Of a DNA stretch of 36,061 bases, positions 7,391 to 15,288 are shown piece by piece. The DNA lies in the NCBI GenBank assembly GCA_001767835.1, contig MEMA01000055.1, positions 24,443 to 60,503 on the forward strand. The letters run 5' to 3'. The notes beneath the pieces were generated by a model that saw nothing but the letters and a program-made list of their open reading frames with translations, did no database searches and was not told the origin of the DNA. The number at the start of each line of letters is the position of its first letter. The first letter of the stretch is position 1. This stretch comes from Alphaproteobacteria bacterium GWC2_42_16. GTDB lineage: Bacteria > Pseudomonadota > Alphaproteobacteria > UBA9655. The position numbers were made by a program, and so were the translations under genes.

Positions 7391-7412
7391 AAATATGGAC
7401 TTAGAGCCCATA
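7386..7412 (-). terminator. Probable intrinsic terminator of acs
   Basis: On the minus strand TATGGGC-TCTAA-GTCCATA forms a 7-bp stem with one G-U pair, followed by TTTTACTT. It lies 22 bases past the acs stop codon. The stem is modest, so confidence is moderate. Confidence 0.5.
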
Positions 7413-7433
7413 ATGTGCGAAAGTTTTGCAGTT

Positions 7434-9374
7434 TTATCGATTTAATCGGTGCTTTATCAAATCCTCAACGACGTCTGGATCAGAAAGAGTTGAGGTATCT
7501 CCCAGATCATTTGGTTGGTTTGCAGCAATCTGACGCAAAATGCGGCGCATAACTTTACCTGAGCGTGTCTTTGGCAATCCTTCGGTCCATTGGATAAAAT
7601 CAGGCGCGGCGATAGGGCCTATTTTTTGACGTGCCCACTGTTTTAGGTCTTTAGTCAGTTGATTGCTAGGCTTTTCTCCTTCTGCTAACACAATAAAGAG
7701 ATAGATTCCGCTTCCTTTAATCTTATGGGGAAAAGCTACAACCGCAGATTCGCTTACTTTAGGGTGTGCCGTCATGACGCTTTCTATTTCAGCCGTTCCA
7801 AGGCGGTGTCCTGAAATTTTAATGACATCATCAACTCTGCCTGTAATCCAATAGTCACCATCCTCATCCCGTCGTGCTCCATCATCTGTAAAAAAGGTTC
7901 CGTGGCACCGGCTAAAATACGTTTCAACAAATCTCTGATGATTGCGATAAACTGTGCGCATTTGCCCAGGCCATGAAGTTGAAAGCACTAAGCTGCCTTC
8001 CCCCGGACCTTCTAATAAATCGCAGTTTTTATCGATAAGTCCGGCCTTGATGCCAAAGAAAGGTTTTGCAACGGAGCCGGGTTTTAAATCCATCGCTCCT
8101 GGAAGAGGGGATAAAACGATACCCCCAGTTTCCGTTTGCCACCAGGTATCGACGATAGGACAACGCTCCTCCCCGACTACACGATAATACCATTCCCAAG
8201 AGGTAGGGTCGATAGGCTCTCCCACTGTTCCTAAAAGTCGTAATGAAGACCTATTGTACCGTGTGACAGGTTCAGAGCCATAGCGCATGAGTGAACGAAG
8301 AGCTGTGGGGGCTGTATAAAGAATATTTACTTTGTAAGACTCAACGATTTGCCAATACCGCGAAACATCCGGATAATCGGGAACTCCTTCAAACAGAAGA
8401 GTTGTAGCTCCAGCGGCGAGGGGACCGTAGACCCCATAGGTATGCCCCGTAATCCATCCAATATCCGCAGTGCACCAGTAAATCTCCTCCTCTTTGTAAT
8501 CAAAAATATATTTAAACGTTAAAGCACTATAGACCATATATCCTCCCGTTGTATGGAGCACTCCTTTGGGAGTTCCAGTCGAGCCGGAGGTGTAGAGGAT
8601 AAAAAGAGGATCTTCAGCGTTCACTGCTTCTGGAGGACAATCTTCAGAAACATCGCAGATAAGTTCATGATACCAGAAATCTCGCCCTCTCTCCCACGGC
8701 ACATTATTGCGGGAGTGTTTGATGACAATGACATTTTCGACTGTTTTTATTTCCTTGTCGCTTAAAGCTTTATCCGTATTTTGTTTAAAGGAAATCATTT
8801 GACCTCGACGAAATCCTTCATCTGCAGTAATGACAAGCTTAGCTTCACAATCAAGAATTCGTTTGGCCAAGGCCTCTGGAGAGAATCCACCAAAAACCAC
8901 TGAATGGATGGCCCCGAGGCGAGCACAGGCGAGCATGGAAACAACGGCCTCAGGAATCATGGGAAGATAAATTGCAACGCGATCGCCTTTCTTAATCCCT
9001 ATTTTTTTTAAGCCATTTGCAAACTTGCTTACCTCACGAAAGAGTTCTCCATAGGTTAGGGTGCGTTTTTCTTTTGGATTGTCTCCCTCCCAATAAATAG
9101 CAATTTGATTGCGCCTTGTATCTAAATGACGATCAAGACAGTTGGCACAGGCATTAAGGGCGCCATCTTCATACCATTTGATATAAACATTTGGAGGGAC
9201 GAAGGAGTAATCCATAATCTTTGAATAAGGTCTTATCCAATCAATGCATTGCCCGTGCTCTTTCCAAAAGCCTATAGGATCCTCAATAGACCACGCGTAA
9301 AGTTCATCATATTTTCTTTTGTCTACCCAAGCCTTATTGGCGAAGGATGAAGGCACTTTATATTTTTTGTTCAT
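7434..9374 (-). CDS. acs: Acetyl-coenzyme A synthetase
   Basis: AMP-forming acetate:CoA ligase that activates acetate to acetyl-CoA through acetyl-AMP in the cytoplasm. At 646 aa it has the standard length. Visible motifs in order: the ATP-binding loop [12 protein letters not shown] (261-272); GTVGEPI; the [10 protein letters not shown] segment whose Trp limits the acyl pocket to acetate; the hinge/adenylate region YWITGRVDD; and [12 protein letters not shown]. The C-terminal [11 protein letters not shown] carries Lys607, the lysine that is reversibly acetylated in the family. Nothing is missing. AGGGA lies upstream of the ATG. It is monocistronic, ends with its own hairpin, and is convergent with the Cys-rich protein gene before it. 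It would let the cell feed host acetate into the TCA cycle. Confidence 0.97.
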   Translation of the reverse strand: MNKKYKVPSSFANKAWVDKRKYDELYAWSIEDPIGFWKEHGQCIDWIRPYSKIMDYSFVPPNVYIKWYEDGALNACANCLDRHLDTRRNQIAIYWEGDNPKEKRTLTYGELFREVSKFANGLKKIGIKKGDRVAIYLPMIPEAVVSMLACARLGAIHSVVFGGFSPEALAKRILDCEAKLVITADEGFRRGQMISFKQNTDKALSDKEIKTVENVIVIKHSRNNVPWERGRDFWYHELICDVSEDCPPEAVNAEDPLFILYTSGSTGTPKGVLHTTGGYMVYSALTFKYIFDYKEEEIYWCTADIGWITGHTYGVYGPLAAGATTLLFEGVPDYPDVSRYWQIVESYKVNILYTAPTALRSLMRYGSEPVTRYNRSSLRLLGTVGEPIDPTSWEWYYRVVGEERCPIVDTWWQTETGGIVLSPLPGAMDLKPGSVAKPFFGIKAGLIDKNCDLLEGPGEGSLVLSTSWPGQMRTVYRNHQRFVETYFSRCHGTFFTDDGARRDEDGDYWITGRVDDVIKISGHRLGTAEIESVMTAHPKVSESAVVAFPHKIKGSGIYLFIVLAEGEKPSNQLTKDLKQWARQKIGPIAAPDFIQWTEGLPKTRSGKVMRRILRQIAANQPNDLGDTSTLSDPDVVEDLIKHRLNR

Positions 9375-9587
9375 GAACTTTATTCCCTAAAAATTTCTGC
9401 TACTATCCATCTCTCCTATTATGTCACTGGTGTTAACCAGGATAAAATCATCTATTAAACAGCGGTGGATTACTGTGATAAAGTATAACTCCTCTTTTTC
9501 AATCTTAAGAATCGCGATTTTTGTATTAATTAAGAAGTTTGTTAATGCGATCCCTAGAAAACAGAAGATTGAACTTCTTATGGTTTG

Positions 9588-9911
9588 TTATTTTTTCATT
9601 CCTTTCTGGTTTTTGTGTTTTGTTGATCCAGCTGGGCATAGCGCATAGTTTAATTTACGAACTTTTGAGCCGCATTTCTTTGATTTTGGATCATATGTGT
9701 AAAGCGTTGTCGATCCAAAAAAACCAGATTGATCATCACAATACCATAGATCATTACTCCCTCCATAATCACTATATGGACCACATGGACCAATTCCGCT
9801 TAGGCTCCGACAAGTTGCGCTTCCTTCTGGGCAAGGCCCCCACTCTGCTTTAACACCAAACGATATGATGCTAAAAGCCGTTCCTATTAATGCAATATAA
9901 CTAATTTTCAT
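9588..9911 (-). CDS. Small secreted cysteine-containing protein
   Basis: A 107-aa protein of no family known to me. It has a signal peptide (MKISYIALIGTAFSIISFGV, cleavage after VKA before EWG). The mature part has six cysteines and is rich in Gly, Ser and Tyr. Two similar Cys motifs sit near its ends: GPCPEGSATC and ALCPAGSTKH. The C-terminus is basic (KHKNQKGMKK). A strong Shine-Dalgarno (AAGGAGG) lies 5 bases before the ATG, making this a convincing gene although it is short. It is divergent from the MFS gene, with a large hairpin in the spacer between them. Likely periplasmic or secreted, possibly facing a host; function unknown. Confidence 0.75.
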   Translation of the reverse strand: MKISYIALIGTAFSIISFGVKAEWGPCPEGSATCRSLSGIGPCGPYSDYGGSNDLWYCDDQSGFFGSTTLYTYDPKSKKCGSKVRKLNYALCPAGSTKHKNQKGMKK

Positions 9912-9980
9912 AAAGCCTCCTTAGTTTCAATCAAAGTTATATAAATAATTTAGAGGATAAGTATTAAAGAACTGTAAATT

Positions 9981-10036
9981 TACCCGCTCCGCTCTAAACC
10001 CCGTGCCAAGGCACGGGGCTTTGCGGAGGCGGGTAA
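9981..10036. repeat. Long two-level inverted repeat (palindromic element)
   Basis: Outer arms tacccgctccgc (9981-9992) and gcggaggcgggta (10024-10036) pair with one bulged base. Inner arms ccccgtgcc (9999-10007) and ggcacgggg (10010-10018) pair perfectly around a 2-base loop. It is GC-rich in an AT-rich spacer between two divergent genes and has no T-tract, so it is not a terminator of either. It fits a REP-like or selfish palindromic repeat. Confidence 0.8.
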
Positions 10037-10177
10037 AGACGCAGTAATAAGCTCTTTCGTACCTTGTTCTATGGGGAGTGGAGGGGAGAACGTTGGAGGA
10101 CTTCTGTGTTTTTTATTGACTCTCAAAACCTATTTCCATAAGCTAAATCAAAATAAAAAAAGTATATGAAAGAGTAA

Positions 10178-11476
10178 ATGCAGCAAAACTTTATGTCTTT
10201 TTTAAAAAAATCAGTAAGTTTATCTTTATTGATTAATCTCTTTCACTATTATGCCTTTGCCATATATGCTTTTTCAGCTGTCATATTGGCTCCTAATTTC
10301 TTTCATGCAAAAAGCCTTGAGTGGACACATACCCTAGGGGTGCTCAGTTTAAGTCTCGCTCTTTTAATAAGGCCCTTGGGCGGTATTGTTTTTGGTCATA
10401 TAGGAGATAGATATGGGAGGAAAAAAGCATTAATCTTATCGCTCCTAGTTGTGACCTTATCTACAAGCGCCATTGGTTTAATTCCAACCTATGAGTCCTT
10501 CGGTGTGACAAGTAGTTTTTTACTGATTCTCTGTCTCTTTTTTCAAGGATTGTGTATGTCGGGGCAGTATGCAGGGGCGATTATTTTTATTCAAGAACAT
10601 ACTCAAAGACGCTATGCAAGTTTTGCATGTGGAATTATGGGAGCCATTGGTGTTTTGGGAGCTCTCCTCGGCACAATGAGTTCAAATTTATTTTATCACG
10701 CACTCCCCCTTGAGAGGGTTTGGAGGATGCCCTTTTTATTCGTTGTTTTTCTTGGGATGCCCCTTTTATACTTTGTTACTTTTATGAAAGAAACGCCGGA
10801 GTTTCTCGCAACTCAGGAACGATCACCCCTAAATAAAATTCCTTTGCTTCATATTGTAAAAAACTATAAAAGACTTTTATTTTCTACTATATGTCTCTCA
10901 AATGTCCCTGTTTCCTTGTTTTATCTTTCTACAGTCTATGTGCCAAATTTTTTAGGTAACAATCCCAAAATTAATTCTACAGCATCTCTTGATTTTTCTA
11001 GCTTTGCCCAAGGAGTTTGCATCCTTTTTATTCCCGTGTTTGGATTTTTAGCTGATAAATTTGGAAAAGAAAAACAGTTAAAATTAACAAATGTAATTAT
11101 AATGTTAGCCCCATTTTTATTTCTTTCCTATAAGGATGTATATAACAATGTATATGACTCTTATTTTTATGCCCTTATTCTTGCCATGCTGAGCGCTCTT
11201 TACATGGGAGCGTCCACAGCCTATTTGTCGGAAAAATTTCCTCATATAGGGCGGTATACAGGGCTCGGACTCGGCATTGCTATAGGAGAAGGTTGCGGAG
11301 CCTTTGCCCCTCTTTTCTGTATCCTCATTAAAGATTATTATAGCACTGTTATCTCACCTGCCTATTTTCTTATTTTCCTGGGTTTAATCAGTTCCTTGGG
11401 AATCTTTCTCTCAACTAAAAGTAACAGCGCCACTCTTGAGCCGAAAGGCAAGGAAGACGAAGTTTTCGAAGTTTAA
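10178..11476 (+). CDS. MFS transporter, metabolite:H+ symporter (ProP-like) group
   Basis: Twelve-helix inner-membrane secondary transporter, 432 aa. The loop 2-3 signature is GHIGDRYGRKKA (residues 73-84). The sequence QGLCMSGQYAGAIIFIQEHT (from residue 123) corresponds to the conserved helix-4 region 'QG...GGE..GA' of the metabolite:H+ symporter family that includes ProP, here with GQ instead of GE. Hydrophobic segments continue to about residue 415 and the tail is charged. Substrate unknown; proline/betaine, dicarboxylates or other host metabolites are options. The gene is AT-rich compared with the neighbouring acs and hemB genes, which could mean transfer. GAAAGAG precedes the ATG. It is a lone gene. 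Confidence 0.88.
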   Translation: MQQNFMSFLKKSVSLSLLINLFHYYAFAIYAFSAVILAPNFFHAKSLEWTHTLGVLSLSLALLIRPLGGIVFGHIGDRYGRKKALILSLLVVTLSTSAIGLIPTYESFGVTSSFLLILCLFFQGLCMSGQYAGAIIFIQEHTQRRYASFACGIMGAIGVLGALLGTMSSNLFYHALPLERVWRMPFLFVVFLGMPLLYFVTFMKETPEFLATQERSPLNKIPLLHIVKNYKRLLFSTICLSNVPVSLFYLSTVYVPNFLGNNPKINSTASLDFSSFAQGVCILFIPVFGFLADKFGKEKQLKLTNVIIMLAPFLFLSYKDVYNNVYDSYFYALILAMLSALYMGASTAYLSEKFPHIGRYTGLGLGIAIGEGCGAFAPLFCILIKDYYSTVISPAYFLIFLGLISSLGIFLSTKSNSATLEPKGKEDEVFEV

Positions 11477-11488
11477 GGAAGACATTCT

Positions 11489-11893
11489 TTAGTGTACATG
11501 AAAAGTTGTGAAAAAGAAGAATGTCTTAGACTTAATGCCCCCTTTAATGAGCGTTTCATATAAAATCTTCGAAAGAAACTGATGTGTGGATGGTTGTGGG
11601 TTCATAGTTTCCTTTCTGTCGAGAGAAAGAGTTAGGGTACACTCCCAAATGTTTTTTTCATGAGGCGAAGTAGGGTGAGGAAGGGGGGCTTTTTTATTTA
11701 ATGAAAAGAGCCGCAAACGAAGAAGTAAACGCTCCTCATGGTCATAGTTTCTATCGCTGTTGATGACAGTAACTGTATAGTCTTTTAAAAAATCCATAAG
11801 TTTTCCGAGGCCGCAACCCCGCATAGGGGACAAACAGGGGTCAATGAGCAAAACATTGAGGATGTCTTGAGAGGAATTAATTTTAGAATGCAT
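11489..11893 (-). CDS. Hypothetical protein
   Basis: I do not recognise this 134-aa product. It has no signal peptide, membrane segment or known motif. The middle is basic (ERLLLRLRLFSLNKK) with a Pro-rich loop, and the end is Phe/His rich. I chose the ATG at 11893 because AAAGG lies 8 bases upstream; an ATG at 11917 has no ribosome-binding site. The gene ends 12 bases from the convergent MFS gene, and coding potential is less certain than for its neighbours. Confidence 0.45.
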   Translation of the reverse strand: MHSKINSSQDILNVLLIDPCLSPMRGCGLGKLMDFLKDYTVTVINSDRNYDHEERLLLRLRLFSLNKKAPLPHPTSPHEKNIWECTLTLSLDRKETMNPQPSTHQFLSKILYETLIKGGIKSKTFFFFTTFHVH

Positions 11894-11994
11894 AAAGTTT
11901 GCCTTTGTTGGTAGCATGTTTTTTGTTCACACTCATACAAAGACCGCGCAAGGAAAGTAGACTTTTGTTAAAAGCTGCTATAAATTTCCTTCTC

Positions 11995-12069
11995 AGAACT
12001 TGTAATGAGTTCTTTATTGAGAAGCACCCGTTGAAATTTGAATCATTGAAACGGGTGCTTTTTATTTTT
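11995..12069 (+). terminator. Hairpin pair with U-tract: intrinsic terminator of a possible sRNA or leader
   Basis: A small hairpin (AGAACT, loop tgtaatg, AGTTCT; 11995-12013) is followed by a strong one (aagcacccgtt, 12022-12032, with aacgggtgctt, 12050-12060) and then tttatttttt. This is a textbook plus-strand terminator. No plus-strand protein gene ends here: the nearest is the MFS gene, over 500 bases upstream, with a minus-strand gene between. A short RNA starting somewhere in 11920-11990, or an attenuated leader for the LysR gene, would explain it. The rest of the 11894-12279 spacer shows no convincing gene. Confidence 0.7.
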
Positions 12070-12279
12070 TCATTGCCTCCCTCATTTTTTGAGCTTTTGG
12101 AGAAACAAGATTAAATCAAAGGTAAAAGCCAAAGAATCAAATAATAAAGCCAGCCTAAGGATGCTTATGATTGAATCAGCGTGTCTCCCACTTTTCGCAA
12201 ATAATCTTGCAATAGGGGAAAGGAGCTGTCAATATAAATTCGGATGTAATCTATCCGGAAAATTGGATATTTAGAGATC

Positions 12280-13197
12280 ATGAAAATACAATCCGTCTAT
12301 GTTTTCATTAAACTTGTAGAGTTAAGCTTAGATTTTAAGCAGGCCCAGAAAATATTGGGCCTTCCACGGACAACCATCTGGAACAATATAGCTGACTTAG
12401 AAAAATCTTTAAAAAAGAAGCTCATCAATAGAAAGAGACAGAGTTTATCTTTGACAACAGAAGGAGAAGACTTTGTTCCTAATGCATATAAACTTTATCA
12501 GATTTATGAAGACAGCGTTGTAGGATCATCTGAGGCAAAAGAGGAGGAGGTCGAGGGGGATTTATTAATTTCGACGACAAAAGCTGTTGCCTTAGGATGG
12601 TCAATGGACAGTATCAAAGAGTTTTGTGCAGAAGTACCAAAGTTAGTGTTAAAGATTATTGCCTCAGATACAATTTCTCGCGAAGAAGAAAAGGCCTATG
12701 ATGTATTGATCAGACCCTTTGGTAATTTGGAAGAGTATAAAAAACTTTGGTATATGTCATACCATCACGGGCTTTTCGCCAGTAAAGAGTACATCGAAAA
12801 AATGGGTATGCCCAAAATTCCTCAAGACCTTTTAGAGCATAAAATTATTGGTTATGGGGATTATAAATTTAGTTATTTTGATGATATTGATTGGCATCTC
12901 AAGGGAAGTGACTATGGTTTGCCAAATTTAAAACCAAGTCTTTTGATCAATATGACGAAAGCTATATATGAAGCTGCTGAAAGGGGAATGGGGATTTGTT
13001 CAGCTCCAATAGAATCAAATAAGTTATATAGGGGTAACTTGGTACGCATTTTGCCCGAAATAAATGGACCAACAATACACAGTTATTTTTGTGTCAAAAA
13101 AAATGCAACAAGAAAAAAGCTTAAAAATTCTGAAATAGTTAGTAATTATTTTCAAAAGTTTTTAAAGGGCCAAGGAATAAAAATCTACTACTTGTGA
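12280..13197 (+). CDS. LysR-family transcriptional regulator
   Basis: A 305-aa DNA-binding regulator. The N-terminal winged helix-turn-helix (about residues 5-65) contains the LysR-type core FKQAQKILGLPRTTIWNNIADLEKSL followed by NRKRQSLSLTTEGEDF. The remaining ~210 residues fit the periplasmic-binding-protein-like effector domain, ending in a region (AAERGMGICSAP) matching the conserved 'gl Gi...P' stretch of LysR proteins. The HTH is unusual: LysR proteins normally have 'A...L..SQ.A.S..I..LE', here partly degenerate. The gene is markedly AT-rich and lacks a strong ribosome-binding site (only AGAGATC). Its 3' end overlaps the convergent XRE/S24-like gene by 10 bases. Effector and targets unknown. 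Confidence 0.82.
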   Translation: MKIQSVYVFIKLVELSLDFKQAQKILGLPRTTIWNNIADLEKSLKKKLINRKRQSLSLTTEGEDFVPNAYKLYQIYEDSVVGSSEAKEEEVEGDLLISTTKAVALGWSMDSIKEFCAEVPKLVLKIIASDTISREEEKAYDVLIRPFGNLEEYKKLWYMSYHHGLFASKEYIEKMGMPKIPQDLLEHKIIGYGDYKFSYFDDIDWHLKGSDYGLPNLKPSLLINMTKAIYEAAERGMGICSAPIESNKLYRGNLVRILPEINGPTIHSYFCVKKNATRKKLKNSEIVSNYFQKFLKGQGIKIYYL

Positions 13198-13865
13198 AAA
13201 ACTGTTTTCTTTCGCCGGAACCACAATATTTCATAAGCTGTCTTCATTTTTGGATCAGTAAAAAAGGGATCTTCAATAGCTTCCATTGGGTTGAGGCAGC
13301 TTAAGGAAAAGGTGTGTGGTTTTCTCCCTTTTTCAAGCGTTCTCACAAAGGTTCCCTGAGGGTCATCAAGCTCAATGATGCAGGCTTTTTTGAGATGTGT
13401 TTCCAGTTGTGATGGGGGGATTTCTTCTCCTCCCAGGTAATCTCCCCTTTGAAATTGAGGGTACATGGCATTGTCAAGAACCACCATAACGATAGATTGA
13501 GAATATTTTTTTAAAAAGTTATCTGCTTCAGCCGCAATCACGTTGTCTTCCTCAACCTCCTTTTCGCCAAAGGTTTGGGTGAATTTTCTTTTAATACTTT
13601 CCTGAGTCAGCGGAGGTGTTCCTATGCCTTTTAAAAGCCATTCAGGGGTACATAGGATCCCTTCTGTTGCCAAAAGTTCACAGATACGAAGGGCTCCATT
13701 TCGTGTAAGAGGAACGGTATTTTTTTCCCAACTTCTAAGTGTATGCTCACTTATCCCCGTTTTTTTACAGAATTCTTTTCTTATGCTTTGTACGAAAGTA
13801 CGAATGGCTTTTAATCTTTCGCCCGGGGTGGGTGGGGGATTATGGGACGTTTTCTTTTTTACCAT
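13188..13865 (-). CDS. XRE-type repressor with S24-like domain lacking protease residues
   Basis: A 225-aa CI/LexA-like regulator. The N-terminal HTH (roughly residues 13-68) has EFCKKTGISEHTLRSWEKN as its core. The C-terminal half (about 125-215) has the layout of an S24 peptidase domain: VMVVLDNAMYPQFQRGDYL corresponds to the family's 'v.GdSM.P.f..GD'. The catalytic Ser is Ala133 here, and the position of the catalytic Lys (normally VKR) reads VRTL with Arg175. So it probably cannot self-cleave and may sense a ligand or dimerise instead. AGAGGATC precedes the ATG. It overlaps the LysR gene tail-to-tail. The upstream spacer (13866-14269) should hold its promoter. No phage genes are nearby, so it may be a domesticated regulator. 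Confidence 0.8.
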   Translation of the reverse strand: MVKKKTSHNPPPTPGERLKAIRTFVQSIRKEFCKKTGISEHTLRSWEKNTVPLTRNGALRICELLATEGILCTPEWLLKGIGTPPLTQESIKRKFTQTFGEKEVEEDNVIAAEADNFLKKYSQSIVMVVLDNAMYPQFQRGDYLGGEEIPPSQLETHLKKACIIELDDPQGTFVRTLEKGRKPHTFSLSCLNPMEAIEDPFFTDPKMKTAYEILWFRRKKTVFHK

Positions 13866-14269
13866 GATCCTCTCACTTTGAATTCATGTGTTTTACCTAA
13901 TATAGCTTGATAAAGAAAAAGCATACAAGGGTTAGATGGAAAAATATCATTTTATGATAAAATTTAATTGACTTATCACATATCATTAGTTTATATAGTT
14001 CTGAATAGAAAAACAAGGGCTTTTGAGATTTTAAGCGTGGTGGTGGTCATTGGTTCTTTAAGAACTTGTCGTCATGATCTTATGAGCTAATTTCAGAATT
14101 GAAGGACGTCCCGCGGTTTAACCGCGGGATCCAGGGAAATATTAAGGTTGCCCCCGGTGTGATCGATCAACGACTCAATACAGGAGAAGTTGCCCTGGGT
14201 CCCGCGATCAAACAGCAGGGACGGCATGTATTACAAACTATAAATACACTCTAATTACATTTCTAATTA
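13866..14269. other. Intergenic spacer of 404 bases
   Basis: No gene seen. The first 150 bases are very AT-rich and probably contain the promoter of the XRE-like gene on the minus strand. The right half contains a palindromic repeat (14106-14135) and a loose direct repeat: gttgccc-N3-gt followed by a gatcaa motif at about 14148-14171 and again at about 14190-14212. The 3' flank of hemB here has no convincing terminator. Confidence 0.6.
14106..14135 (+). repeat. Small palindromic repeat, copy 1 (cgtcccgcg...cgcgggatcca)
   Basis: Near-perfect palindrome tcccgcggtt-t-aaccgcggga (14109-14129) flanked by acg and tccagg. The reverse complement of the repeat at 21092-21121 has the same frame (acgtcccgcg...cgcgggatccag), and both are followed by an attaagg/ttaatatta-like stretch. 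So these are copies of one dispersed element. Similar small repeats are common in Rickettsiales and relatives. Confidence 0.8.
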
Positions 14270-15274
14270 CTAATAACTAACTGCCTTTAATTTCTCTGCA
14301 ATCTCAAGAGCGGCATAGCTAAAGACGGCAGAAGCGCCTGCACGTTTGAAAGCCAAGAGGCTTTCCAGGATGGCTTTGTCATAATCCAGCCAGCCGCGCT
14401 CACTTGCGGCTTTGAGCATGCTATATTCTCCGCTCACTTGATAGGCAAAGATGGGCATGGAGAAGGCCTCTCTAAAGCGATAGATGATATCAAGATAGGG
14501 GAGGCCTGGTTTGACCATGAGCATATCCGCCCCTTCCATTAAATCTTGAGCTCCTTCCCGCAGTGCCTCAAGGGCATTCGCAGGATCCATTTGATAGGAC
14601 TTTTTATCTCCTTTGAGGACAGAACTCGACCCTAAAGCATCTCGAAAGGGGCCATAAAAGGCAGAAGCATATTTGGCGGAATAGGCCAAAATCCTCATAT
14701 TTTTATATCCCTTTTGATCAAGGGCCTTTCGAATGGCGCCTATGCGTCCATCCATCATATCAGAAGGGGCTAATACATCCACACCAGCTTCCGCTTGAAC
14801 AAGGGCCATTTCAACCAGCACCTCCACAGACTCATCATTGACAACCTGTCCCTTCAGCAAAACACCGTCATGGCCATGGCTTGTATAGGGATCAAGGGCC
14901 ACATCAGCAATAAGACCCAAGTCAGGGAAGGTCTCCTTAATCAAGCGACTGGCACGACAGATTAAATTATTGGGATTGAGCGCTTCTTTGCCTTCCTCGC
15001 ATCTTAATGCTGGGTTAGTATAGGGAAAAAGTGCAATCGCCTTGATGCCTGAATCCCTCACCCTTTGGCAAAAAGGAATCAGCTCATCAAGTGAATGGCG
15101 GAAGACCCCTGGCATGGCTGCAATGTCTCGTGGTGCGTCTTTCTCACGAATAAAAACAGGCAAAATAAGGTCGTTGACGGAAAGCTGATTTTCCGCAACT
15201 AAATCGCGACACCAGCTATCCTGCCGATTGCGGCGTAAACGGCAGTGTGGATATTCAGCAACAAGTAATGTCAT
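14270..15274 (-). CDS. hemB: Porphobilinogen synthase (delta-aminolevulinic acid dehydratase)
   Basis: Condenses two 5-aminolevulinate molecules to porphobilinogen, the second committed step of tetrapyrrole synthesis, in the cytoplasm. The 334-aa length is typical. Both Schiff-base lysines are present: Lys201 in AYSAKYASAFYGPF and Lys255 in MVKPGLPYLD. The metal site that is Cys-rich in zinc enzymes reads LDPYTSHGHDG (128-137) here, the Asp-type site of alphaproteobacterial, Mg2+/K+-type enzymes. The active-site lid segment SSSVLKGDKKSYQMDP is conserved. It is the last gene of the pheS-pheT-lepA-hemB operon, starting 14 bases after lepA. The cell therefore keeps at least part of heme synthesis. 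Confidence 0.97.
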   Translation of the reverse strand: MTLLVAEYPHCRLRRNRQDSWCRDLVAENQLSVNDLILPVFIREKDAPRDIAAMPGVFRHSLDELIPFCQRVRDSGIKAIALFPYTNPALRCEEGKEALNPNNLICRASRLIKETFPDLGLIADVALDPYTSHGHDGVLLKGQVVNDESVEVLVEMALVQAEAGVDVLAPSDMMDGRIGAIRKALDQKGYKNMRILAYSAKYASAFYGPFRDALGSSSVLKGDKKSYQMDPANALEALREGAQDLMEGADMLMVKPGLPYLDIIYRFREAFSMPIFAYQVSGEYSMLKAASERGWLDYDKAILESLLAFKRAGASAVFSYAALEIAEKLKAVSY

Positions 15275-15288
15275 AGCAAGTCTCCCTT

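Noticed and set aside
9421-9853. Plus-strand ORFs of 75 and 104 codons
   Set aside because: The second is the antisense of the Cys-containing secreted protein, which has a strong ribosome-binding site and signal peptide; the first has no start signal.
9981-10036. Reading the large hairpin as a terminator
   Set aside because: It has no T-tract on either side and lies between divergent genes.
1899-11893. Possible kinship of the exported protein at 1899-2585 and the hypothetical protein at 11489-11893 (WELTL versus WECTL)
   Set aside because: The match is limited to five or six residues and the remainder does not align.
11899-12274. Two short plus-strand ORFs of 71 and 61 codons
   Set aside because: They run through the terminator hairpin, have no ribosome-binding site and show no protein-like composition.
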